A stretch of DNA of 6,088 nucleotides from a bacterium. Lineage in GTDB: Bacteria > Actinomycetota > Acidimicrobiia > Spongiisociales > UBA11373. Every line of letters starts with the position of its first letter. The first letter of the stretch is position 1. Shown here piece by piece: positions 1 to 6,088 of this stretch. Location of the stretch: NCBI GenBank assembly GCA_013202595.1, contig JABMPV010000088.1, positions 1-6,088 on the forward strand, given 5' to 3'. The translations under genes and the position numbers were made by a program. Under the pieces are notes generated by a model. It saw only the letters and a list, made by a program, of their open reading frames with translations, was not told where the DNA came from and searched no databases.

Positions 1-516
1 GGTACACGCCCACGAGCGCCAGGTTCGACGGTGGCACCTTCGGCTTCTCGACGAGCCGAATGATCCCGCCCTCGTCGTCCACCTCTGCCACACCGAACGC
101 CGACGGGTTGTCGACGGGAGACAGCATGATCTGGCAGTTGGGCCGATGCTCCCTGAAGTCGGCGACGACGTCCTGGACCCCATCCTTCACGAGGTTGTCG
201 CCCAGGTACATGAGGCAGTCCTCACCGTCCACGAACGGGAGCGCGGTCTTGAGTGCGTGAGCGAGGCCCAGCGGCTTGTCCTGGACGATGTAGGTGATCT
301 CGAGACCGAGACGCGACCCGTCCCCGACCGTCTCGCGAACCTCATCGCCGGTCTCGGGAGAGATGATGATCCCTACGTCGGTGATCCCGGCGTCACGGAG
401 ATCTTCCAGCCCGTAGTCGATGATCAGCTTGTTCGCGACGGGCACCAACTGCTTTGCCATCGAGAAGGTGATCGGCCTGAGACGGCTCCCCGTCCCGCCG
501 GCAAGGACGACGCCCC

Positions 517-520
<4 letters not shown>
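1..520 (-). CDS. rfbA: Glucose-1-phosphate thymidylyltransferase, long form (RfbA/RmlA, StrD-like), C-terminal part outside window
   Basis: This enzyme couples glucose-1-phosphate to dTTP to give dTDP-glucose, the first step of dTDP-rhamnose and other dTDP-deoxysugar pathways in the cytoplasm. Only the first 173 codons are present; the frame is open to the window edge, and the long-form family is about 350 residues. The nucleotide-binding loop GGTGSRLRP is at residues 8-16, followed by AKQLVPVAN (22-30). The metal-binding aspartate is in YLGDN (105-109), and EKPKVPPSNLALVGVY is at 158-173. The QDKPLGLAHA segment (80-89) and the PPSNLALVG segment match the StrD-like long form rather than the short RmlA. 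The ATG start overlaps the rfbB stop as ATGA and has GGGAGG six bases upstream. One oddity is Leu32 in VANKLI, where the family usually has proline (VANKP). The family call is firm. Whether the product feeds rhamnose or another deoxysugar cannot be told from this piece. Confidence 0.93.
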
Positions 521-1484
<964 letters not shown>

Positions 1485-1488
<4 letters not shown>

Positions 1489-2054
1489 GAGCGGGATCCT
1501 CCCTGATAGGTGAACTGTGGTGAAAGGTCGGCGAGCAGGGGGTTCTCCCTGTCCTTGTCCGAGACGATCGCGTCGGCCGGCGCTACCGGCCATTCGATCC
1601 CCAGAGCCGGATCGTCCCAGCGGATCCCCCGGTCACACTCGGGGGCATAGTGGTCCGTCACCTTGTAGAGCACTTCGGTATCGGGCTCCAGCGTGCAGAA
1701 ACCGTGGGCGAAACCCCTGGGCACGAGGAGTTGCTGCCAGTTCTCTGCACTCAACTCGACGGCCGCGTGCTCGCCGTAGGTGGGCGATCCGTCGCGGATG
1801 TCCACTGCGACGTCGAGGATGGCCCCCCTGACAACCCGCAGCAACTTGTCCTGGGCTCGCGGAGCCACCTGGAAATGGAGCCCCCTGACGGTGCCCACGG
1901 CTCCCGAGAGCGAATGGTTGTCCTGCACGAACACCAGACCGGCATCGCCGAACCAGGTATCGCGGAAGGTCTCCGAGAAGAAGCCTCTGTGATCGCCATA
2001 CCGATCGGGGCGAATGATCAGGACGTCGGGAATGTCAGATGCGATGATGTCCAT
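1485..2054 (-). CDS. rfbC: dTDP-4-dehydrorhamnose 3,5-epimerase (RfbC/RmlC)
   Basis: This cofactor-free cupin enzyme epimerises C3 and C5 of dTDP-4-keto-6-deoxyglucose to give dTDP-4-keto-L-rhamnose. From the chosen start the product is 189 residues, the normal family length. GDHRGFFSETF (20-30) is the substrate-binding entry motif. RGLHFQ (57-62) carries the catalytic base His60, and Lys70 follows in AQDKLLRV. DVAVDIRDGSPTYG (81-94) and VPRGFAHGF (111-119) are cupin-core motifs. Tyr130 in EVLYKVTDHY corresponds to the catalytic tyrosine numbered 132 in the mycobacterial enzyme, by recalled alignment. GIRWDDPALGIEWP (143-156) is the usual C-terminal block. The ATG at 2054 was chosen because MDIIASDIPDVLII matches the usual N-terminus. 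An in-frame ATG at 2105 would add 17 unlike residues and leave only 15 bases after wzt; neither start has a well-spaced ribosome binding site, so the start is uncertain. The stop overlaps the rfbB start as ATGA. Confidence 0.95.
1498..1503 (-). promoter_or_regulatory. rfbB ribosome binding site inside the rfbC coding end
   Basis: GGGAGG on the minus strand lies nine bases before the rfbB ATG at 1488 and within the last codons of rfbC. It decides the rfbB start in favour of 1488 over the upstream ATG at 1593. Confidence 0.72.
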
Positions 2055-2120
2055 ACTCCGGGCAAGGACGCTGGAGTGCCCGGCCGAAGGATAGATGGGC
2101 GACATCGGGAATGGGCCGGG

Positions 2121-3065
2121 TCAGTCGTCGAAGTCCTGGTCTTCGTCGATATCCTCCTGAAAGCGACGCGCTTCCTCGGAGTCGACGCCCGAGAACACCT
2201 GATAGGCCTCGATGACCTCCGCCGCTTCGCCCACCTTCTGCACCTTGCCCTTGTCGATCCAGGCCACGCGATCACAGAACTTGCTCATCCGGCCCAGGCT
2301 GTGCGACACCATGACGATCGTGCCTGCATCGTGCAGGATCTGCTCCATGGTTTCGGCGCTCTTGGCTCTGAAGCGCTGGTCCCCGACAGAGAACAACTCG
2401 TCGACCAGAAGGATGTCGGGGCGCGATTGCATGGCGACGGCGAAAGCCAGCCGCGAGTACATGCCCGATGAGTAGGTGTTCACCGGACGGTCGATGGCCA
2501 CGCCGATGTCGGCGTACTCCACCACCTGCTCGAATCGCTCATCGATCTCCGACCTCCTGAGACCAGACCCGAGACCACCCAGGTAGACGTTGCGACGGCC
2601 AGAGAGATTGCGATTGAAGCCCACGCCGAGCGCCAACAGCGACGGCGACGTCCCGTAGATGTCCACCGACCCCGAATCGGGGGGCAGGGTGCCCGCAAGC
2701 ACCTTCAACAGCGTCGACTTGCCCGCACCGTTGGCGCCCACGACCCCAAAGGCCTCACCCTTGTTGATCGACAGCGACACGTCATCGAGTGCGACCACGG
2801 GATTCGCTCTGCGCTTGCGCCTGGTGAACATCCCCCGGAACGTCGGCTTGCGCTCGACGTAGGGGATGAATTCGACGCAGAGGTTCTTGGCGATCACTGC
2901 CGGGTCGCCCGTCGCGGTGTTGCGAGCCGTCGATGAGGTGAAGACGCCTCCCACCCTGTCGGCGTCCTTCTTGCGCCCCTTGCGCTTCTTGCCCCCGGGC
3001 GCTGCGGGGTCCGGGGTGCCCTCGGCACGCTTGGTGGGATCGTCCCGATCAGCAGCGGCGCTCAC
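2121..3065 (-). CDS. wzt: ATP-binding subunit of polysaccharide ABC exporter (Wzt/TagH/KpsT type)
   Basis: This cytoplasmic ATPase would power export of a lipid-linked polysaccharide through the Wzm permease encoded just upstream. The product is 314 residues. Walker A GANGAGKST is at 110-118. GVGFNRNLSGRRNVYL (147-162) is the characteristic segment of the polysaccharide exporter branch. The ABC signature is the degenerate YSSGM (198-202) typical of this branch. Walker B ILLVDE is at 218-223, followed by SVGD (226-229), and the switch His255 is in VMVSH. It has no C-terminal carbohydrate-binding domain of the kind that lengthens some Wzt proteins to about 400 residues or more, so it resembles TagH/KpsT or galactan-type exporters. 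Odd features are an N-terminal extension of about 55 residues containing KKRKGRKK (26-33) and an acidic C-terminal tail rich in Asp and Glu (304-314). The start codon is GTG and overlaps the wzm stop as GTGA, which supports both the start and the pairing. The glycan exported is not known from sequence. Confidence 0.91.
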   Translation of the reverse strand: MSAAADRDDPTKRAEGTPDPAAPGGKKRKGRKKDADRVGGVFTSSTARNTATGDPAVIAKNLCVEFIPYVERKPTFRGMFTRRKRRANPVVALDDVSLSINKGEAFGVVGANGAGKSTLLKVLAGTLPPDSGSVDIYGTSPSLLALGVGFNRNLSGRRNVYLGGLGSGLRRSEIDERFEQVVEYADIGVAIDRPVNTYSSGMYSRLAFAVAMQSRPDILLVDELFSVGDQRFRAKSAETMEQILHDAGTIVMVSHSLGRMSKFCDRVAWIDKGKVQKVGEAAEVIEAYQVFSGVDSEEARRFQEDIDEDQDFDD

Positions 3066-3895
3066 AGGTACTTGACCAATCTGTGCTCATTTCTCATGAA
3101 CACGAAGAAGCCGACGAGTGCGATCCCGATGCCCCAGACGGCCGCCCCCACCATGTCTCTCGTCTGGAGAGGCCGGCCGAGCAGGGCGGTCCTCCATAGG
3201 CCGAGGATCGAGGCCATCGGGTTGAGCGAGAAGATATTGAACAGCGTTTCGGACACGTTCTTGAGACGCTCGTCGAGTGGGAAGATGACCGGCGATGTGT
3301 AGAGCCACACCCTGGTCAGGAGCGGCGTCAGGTTGGTGAGGTCGCGAAACGGGATGGCGAGCAGAGAGATGAGGGACGTCATGCCGATGTTGAACAGGGT
3401 CTGGAACACGAACGCAGGGATGGCCACCCAGATCAGCGGGGTCGGCCAGTCGCCGCCCACGAATCCGGCGATGACGAAGAACGGGATCAGAGAGAACAGG
3501 AACGATATGGCCGCCTCGATGATCGATGCAATCGGCAGGATCATCCTGGGGAATCTCTTGGTAGAGACGAGCTTCGTGTTCTGCTGGATGGACACCGCAC
3601 CGGCGAGGACCGATCCCCTGGTGTAGTAGAACGCGAACAATCCCGAGAGCAAGAATCCGATGTAGTCGGGATCGCCTCGCCGGGAATCCAGGATCACCCC
3701 GAAGACGAGGAGGAAGACCATGCCGAGCAGGAGCGGAGACAGCACCCACCACACCAACCCGAGGTAGGTGTTGGAGTTCTGCGCCCGGATGTTGCCGAGC
3801 GCCATGTACCAGGCGAACTCGCGACGACTCCACAGGTCCTTGAGGTACTCGGACGTGCTCGGACGGAGAGATATTGTCAGCGGAGCTGAAGACAC
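3062..3895 (-). CDS. wzm: Polysaccharide ABC exporter permease (Wzm, ABC-2 family)
   Basis: This is the membrane subunit that would carry a lipid-linked glycan across the cytoplasmic membrane with Wzt. The product is 277 residues, a normal length for the family. Residues 19-44 form the usual amphipathic lead-in (KDLWSRREFAWYMALGNIR), then TYLGLVWWVLSPLLLG opens the first membrane segment (about 45-68). Further hydrophobic segments lie near 79-101, 118-145, 152-180, 193-206 (with the family motif WLYTSPVIFPL at 197-207) and 248-267. SLNPMASIL (223-231) before the last segment is also typical. The frame is open far upstream, but that stretch lies inside the aldehyde dehydrogenase gene in another frame. 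The GTG at 3895 is the only ATG, GTG or TTG codon between that gene's stop and the conserved region. It has no clear ribosome binding site and a small hairpin (3896-3913) directly before it, so the exact start is less certain than the family. The gene overlaps wzt by four bases (GTGA). Confidence 0.89.
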   Translation of the reverse strand: MSSAPLTISLRPSTSEYLKDLWSRREFAWYMALGNIRAQNSNTYLGLVWWVLSPLLLGMVFLLVFGVILDSRRGDPDYIGFLLSGLFAFYYTRGSVLAGAVSIQQNTKLVSTKRFPRMILPIASIIEAAISFLFSLIPFFVIAGFVGGDWPTPLIWVAIPAFVFQTLFNIGMTSLISLLAIPFRDLTNLTPLLTRVWLYTSPVIFPLDERLKNVSETLFNIFSLNPMASILGLWRTALLGRPLQTRDMVGAAVWGIGIALVGFFVFMRNEHRLVKYL

Positions 3896-3918
3896 GCCGG
3901 CAATGATACCGGCGGCCT

Positions 3919-3946
3919 TCTTCCGCCCCGTCGAAGGGGCGGAAGA
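3919..3946 (-). terminator. Strong hairpin between the aldehyde dehydrogenase gene and wzm (possible terminator or attenuator)
   Basis: TCTTCCGCCCC on the minus strand (3946-3936) pairs perfectly with GGGGCGGAAGA (3929-3919) to form an 11-base-pair, GC-rich stem with a 6-base loop. It lies 37 bases beyond the dehydrogenase stop, where a terminator for the ridA-ALDH transcript would be expected. No T-run follows, so it is not a classical intrinsic terminator; GC-rich actinobacteria often lack the T-run. It also lies only 23 bases before the wzm start codon, so it could instead shape the wzm leader. Confidence 0.4.
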
Positions 3947-3961
3947 CGTTCTCAGGTTCTT

Positions 3962-3978
3962 CCCGGGATCACCCCGGG
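3962..3978 (-). other. Small hairpin just after the aldehyde dehydrogenase stop
   Basis: CCCGGG (3962-3967) and CCCGGG (3973-3978) form a 6-base-pair stem with a 5-base loop, beginning five bases after the dehydrogenase stop codon. It precedes the larger 3919-3946 hairpin, giving two stem-loops in tandem. It may stabilise the 3' end of the upstream mRNA. The pairing is seen; the role is inferred. Confidence 0.35.
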
Positions 3979-3983
3979 CCGAC

Positions 3984-5504
3984 TCAGCCGAACTCGATGC
4001 CCTGGGCGAGTGGGAGATCGTCGCCCCAGTTGATCGTGTTGGTCTGGCGGCGCATGTACGCCTTCCAGGAATCCGAACCCGCTTCGCGTCCTCCGCCGGT
4101 CTCCTTCTCGCCGCCGAACGCACCTCCGATCTCGGCCCCCGAGGTCCCGATATTCACGTTTGCGATGCCGCAGTCCGATCCCTCAGGTGACAGGAACCGC
4201 TCGCCCGCCTTGAGCGAATCGGTGAACACTGCAGAGGACAAGCCCTGGGTGACTCCGTTGTTGATGCGGATGGCATCGGAGATATCATCCGCCTCGAGCA
4301 GATACAGGATCGGGGCAAATGTCTCCTCTGCGACGATCGGAGCATCCGCATCGACCTCGACGATGGTCGGTTCGACGAAATGACCACCGAGGCCGTTGTC
4401 GACGGTGCCGCCCCCGGCCAGCACCTTGCCGCCCTGGCTCTTGGCCAAATCCAGTGCCAGCATCATCGTGCCCACGGCGGACTCGTTGACCAGTGGGCCC
4501 ATGAGCGTGGCCGGGTCGAGCGGATCGCCGATCGGCACCTGGGCGTAGGCGTCGACGAGACGAGCGGTCAACTCCTCCTTGATCCCCTTCTGGGCGATGA
4601 CCCGCCTGGTGCTCGTGCACCGCTGGCCTGCAGTTCCGACGGCACCGAACACGATCGCCCGCGCCGCCAACTCGAGGTCGGCGTCGTCGAGCACGATGAC
4701 GGCGTTGTTACCGCCCAACTCGAGCAACGACCGGCCGAGACGCTTGGCGACGGCCACGCCGACCTTCTCCCCCATGTTGCAGGAACCTGTCGCCGAGATC
4801 AGCGGGACGCGCCGATCGTTGATGAGCGTGTCACCGACTTCGCGTCCCCTGCCGACCACCAGGTTGAAGACTCCTTCGAAGCCCGTTCCGGCCATCACCT
4901 GGTCGACGATCCGGGTGACGGCGATCGCGGTGAGCGGGGTCTGAGACGACGGCTTCCAGATCATCGTGTCGCCGCACACGGCTGCGATGAAGGCATTCCA
5001 CGACCACACAGCCACGGGGAAGTTGAAGGCGCTGATGATGCCGACGGGCCCGAGAGGATGCCACTGTTCGAGCATGCGATGGCGATCGCGCTCGGAGGCG
5101 ATGGTCAGACCGTACAACTGACGCGACAGGCCGACGGCGAAGTCGGCGATGTCGATCATCTCCTGGACCTCGCCCTCGCCCTCGATGGCGATCTTGCCCA
5201 TCTCGAGTGCCACCAGGGCGCCGAGGGATTCCTTGTTCTCGCGAAGCGCGTTGCCGATCAGGCGCACGAACTCACCGCGTTTGGGGGCGGGGAGCATCCT
5301 CCATCTGAGGAAGGTCTCCTGAGCCACCTCGATGACCCGTTCGTAGTCGGCATTGGAGGCCTGGTCGACGGTGGCGATGGTTCCGGCTGTCGTCGGGTTC
5401 TCTACGTCGAGAACGCTGCCGCTGGTCTCGATCCACCCGGCTGCGTAGGCGCCGGGGTTGGTGTCGCCGAGGCCGAGCGCGGCGAATATCTCATCTCGTG
5501 TCAT
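3984..5504 (-). CDS. ALDH7-family aldehyde dehydrogenase (alpha-aminoadipate semialdehyde / L-piperidine-6-carboxylate dehydrogenase type)
   Basis: This NAD(P)-dependent enzyme oxidises an aldehyde to an acid. Its closest recognisable type is antiquitin (ALDH7A1) and bacterial Pcd/AmaB, which oxidise alpha-aminoadipate semialdehyde, in equilibrium with cyclic piperideine-6-carboxylate, during lysine breakdown. The product is 506 residues, full length. Asn161 is in SAFNFPVAVWSWN (158-170), the NAD-binding Lys184 is in WKPSS, and SATGS is at 237-241. The general-base Glu262 is in LELGGNN and the nucleophile Cys296 is in GQRCTSTRR; both catalytic residues are intact. EETFAPIL (393-400) is present. 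The ALDH7 hallmarks are EGEGEVQEM (108-116), Arg295 next to the catalytic cysteine, and GTSGAEIGGAFGGEKETGGG (453-472) followed by SWKAYMRRQTNTINW (479-493). The ATG start lies 13 bases after the ridA stop with a modest AGGGG about eight bases upstream, so the two genes are probably one transcript. The family is certain; the substrate is inferred from family membership. Confidence 0.95.
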   Translation of the reverse strand: MTRDEIFAALGLGDTNPGAYAAGWIETSGSVLDVENPTTAGTIATVDQASNADYERVIEVAQETFLRWRMLPAPKRGEFVRLIGNALRENKESLGALVALEMGKIAIEGEGEVQEMIDIADFAVGLSRQLYGLTIASERDRHRMLEQWHPLGPVGIISAFNFPVAVWSWNAFIAAVCGDTMIWKPSSQTPLTAIAVTRIVDQVMAGTGFEGVFNLVVGRGREVGDTLINDRRVPLISATGSCNMGEKVGVAVAKRLGRSLLELGGNNAVIVLDDADLELAARAIVFGAVGTAGQRCTSTRRVIAQKGIKEELTARLVDAYAQVPIGDPLDPATLMGPLVNESAVGTMMLALDLAKSQGGKVLAGGGTVDNGLGGHFVEPTIVEVDADAPIVAEETFAPILYLLEADDISDAIRINNGVTQGLSSAVFTDSLKAGERFLSPEGSDCGIANVNIGTSGAEIGGAFGGEKETGGGREAGSDSWKAYMRRQTNTINWGDDLPLAQGIEFG

Positions 5505-5517
5505 CTGTGGACCCCTA

Positions 5518-5898
5518 TCAGCGAGCGGCGATCAGTTCGATCTCGACCTGAACGCCCTTTGGCAAGCCGGAGACCTCGACCGTCGCCCTGGCGGGCGCCG
5601 GGTCGCCGACATAGCGCCCGTACACCTCGTTGACGCGAGGGAAATCGCCCATGTCGACGAGGAAGATCGTGGTCTTGACGACGTCGGCCCAGGTCAGGTC
5701 GAGGTCGGTCAGGACGCCGGTGAGGTTGTCGAGGACCCGCTCGGCCTCGATCACGACATCGCCCTCGACCAATTGGTTGGTCGAGGGATCGAGCGGGATC
5801 TGGCCCGACACGAAGACGAACCCGTTGGCCTCTGTCACGGCCGAGTAGGGGCCGACAGGAGCGGGCGCGCTCGGGACGTTTGGGACCTGCTTGGGCAT
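5518..5898 (-). CDS. ridA: RidA/YjgF/YER057c/UK114 family enamine/imine deaminase
   Basis: RidA proteins are small trimeric cytoplasmic enzymes that hydrolyse reactive enamines and imines made by PLP enzymes or amine oxidation, releasing ammonia and a keto acid. The product is 126 residues, typical of the family. APVGPYSAV (13-21) carries the conserved Tyr18, and FVFVSGQIPLDP (27-38) is the usual second strand. Arg104 in PARATVEVSGLPKG (102-115) is the carboxylate-binding arginine of the active RidA subgroup, and the C-terminal VEIELIA (118-124) holds the conserved glutamates. These residues suggest an active deaminase. The ATG at 5898 was chosen because GGAGG lies four bases upstream and the conserved region begins immediately. 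An in-frame ATG at 6015 would add 39 unlike residues running through repeat-rich DNA and is rejected. It is the first gene of a probable pair with the ALDH7 gene. Some RidA relatives are 2-aminomuconate deaminases, so the physiological substrate is open. Confidence 0.95.
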   Translation of the reverse strand: MPKQVPNVPSAPAPVGPYSAVTEANGFVFVSGQIPLDPSTNQLVEGDVVIEAERVLDNLTGVLTDLDLTWADVVKTTIFLVDMGDFPRVNEVYGRYVGDPAPARATVEVSGLPKGVQVEIELIAAR

Positions 5899-5901
5899 CG
5901 T

Positions 5902-5933
5902 GCCTCCATTGTGCGGGCGGTACCTGTGGAGGC
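5902..5933 (-). promoter_or_regulatory. ridA leader hairpin sequestering the ribosome binding site
   Basis: On the minus strand, GCCTCCA (5933-5927) is the exact reverse complement of TGGAGGC (5908-5902), giving a 7-base-pair stem with an 18-base loop. The downstream arm contains the whole GGAGG ribosome binding site of ridA, and the ATG follows three bases after the stem. The mRNA could therefore hide its own ribosome binding site, provided transcription starts above 5933. Two smaller competing structures lie just upstream: CAGCC/GGCTG at 5940-5952 (5-bp arms, 3-base loop) and GGCT/AGCC at 5931-5944. The pairing is seen in the sequence; a regulatory role is inference. Confidence 0.45.
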
Positions 5934-5958
5934 TACTTGCAGCCGCTGGCTGTCCGCA

Positions 5959-5979
5959 GTCCGACGTCCGACGTCCGAC
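5959..5979. repeat. Three tandem copies of a 7-base unit (GTCCGAC)
   Basis: GTCCGAC is repeated three times without mismatch at 5959-5965, 5966-5972 and 5973-5979 (GTCGGAC on the minus strand). It lies in the noncoding region about 60 bases upstream of ridA. Related short heptamer arrays are seen in GC-rich intergenic DNA; no function is assigned. Confidence 0.85.
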
Positions 5980-6013
5980 ATCCAATGGATCAGAAATGGA
6001 TCGGAATTCGATC
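5980..6013. promoter_or_regulatory. Candidate operator: direct and inverted repeats upstream of ridA
   Basis: AATGGATC occurs twice (5984-5991 and 5995-6002), with starts 11 bases apart, about one helical turn. The first copy sits within an inverted repeat ATCCA-A-TGGAT (5980-5990). Immediately after is another inverted repeat, GATCG (5999-6003) and CGATC (6009-6013), with a 5-base spacer. This clustering is AT-richer than its surroundings and is what a regulator binding site upstream of the ridA-ALDH pair might look like. I could not identify convincing -10/-35 boxes, so no promoter position is given. Confidence 0.3.
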
Positions 6014-6065
6014 ACCCGGCAATGCGGTCAGAACCATCCCTGGGCACCGACGCGTCGATGCGAGT

Positions 6066-6088
6066 ACCGATGACCGACGACCGACGAC
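6066..6088. repeat. Second 7-base tandem array, cut by the window edge
   Basis: ACCGATG, ACCGACG and ACCGACG follow head to tail at 6066-6086, and the next copy begins at 6087 and runs off the window, so the copy number is unknown. Written in the phase GACCGAC, the unit differs from the GTCCGAC unit at 5959-5979 by one base, so the two arrays may be related. Confidence 0.75.

Noticed and set aside
1650..2471. 273-residue open frame on the plus strand opposite rfbC and wzt
   Set aside because: It spans the boundary between two real minus-strand genes and has no domain features, so it is a chance open frame.
3896..4123. Upstream extension of wzm to an ATG at 4123
   Set aside because: The extension runs in a different frame through the conserved C-terminal end of the aldehyde dehydrogenase and is compositionally unlike an exporter N-terminus.
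4380..5633. 417-residue open frame on the plus strand opposite the aldehyde dehydrogenase and ridA
   Set aside because: It is an antisense shadow of two strongly conserved genes with intact motifs on the minus strand. Its translation shows no recognisable domain.
5899..6015. N-terminal extension of ridA to an ATG at 6015
   Set aside because: The added 39 residues come from repeat-rich noncoding sequence, and the ATG at 5898 has a good ribosome binding site and matches the family N-terminus.
5891..6073. 60-residue open frame on the plus strand across the ridA upstream region
   Set aside because: It has no ribosome binding site of note, reads through the heptamer repeats and overlaps the ridA start on the other strand.

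Overview
All seven genes in this window lie on the minus strand. The DNA is GC-rich, uses both ATG and GTG starts, and is tightly packed with 4-base stop/start overlaps. This fits a high-GC bacterium, most likely an actinobacterium. That is a judgement from composition, the StrD-like long-form RfbA, and the gene style; no 16S or other lineage marker is present.

Read in the direction of transcription (high to low coordinates), the window has three parts. (1) Positions 6088-5899 are a 190-base upstream region. It holds two sets of 7-base tandem repeats, a block of short direct and inverted repeats, and a leader in which the ridA ribosome binding site can pair with a complementary sequence just upstream. 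(2) Positions 5898-3984 hold a two-gene metabolic unit: a RidA-type imine/enamine deaminase, then (13 bases later) an ALDH7-family aldehyde dehydrogenase related to antiquitin and L-piperidine-6-carboxylate dehydrogenase. (3) After an 88-base gap rich in hairpins comes a cell-surface polysaccharide cluster: the ABC-2 permease Wzm, the ATPase Wzt, RfbC (3,5-epimerase), RfbB (4,6-dehydratase), and the first 173 codons of RfbA (thymidylyltransferase), which runs off the low-coordinate edge.

RfbA makes dTDP-glucose, RfbB converts it to dTDP-4-keto-6-deoxyglucose, and RfbC epimerises that to dTDP-4-keto-L-rhamnose. The final reductase, RfbD, is not in the window. Wzm and Wzt would export a lipid-linked glycan, plausibly rhamnose-containing, across the cytoplasmic membrane. 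The RidA/ALDH pair has no obvious role in that pathway and looks like an adjacent amine/lysine-catabolism unit.

I do not see a clearly novel system. The most useful leads are the structured ridA leader, the hairpin-rich junction between the two gene blocks, the RidA-ALDH7 pairing, and the charged tails of the Wzt protein.
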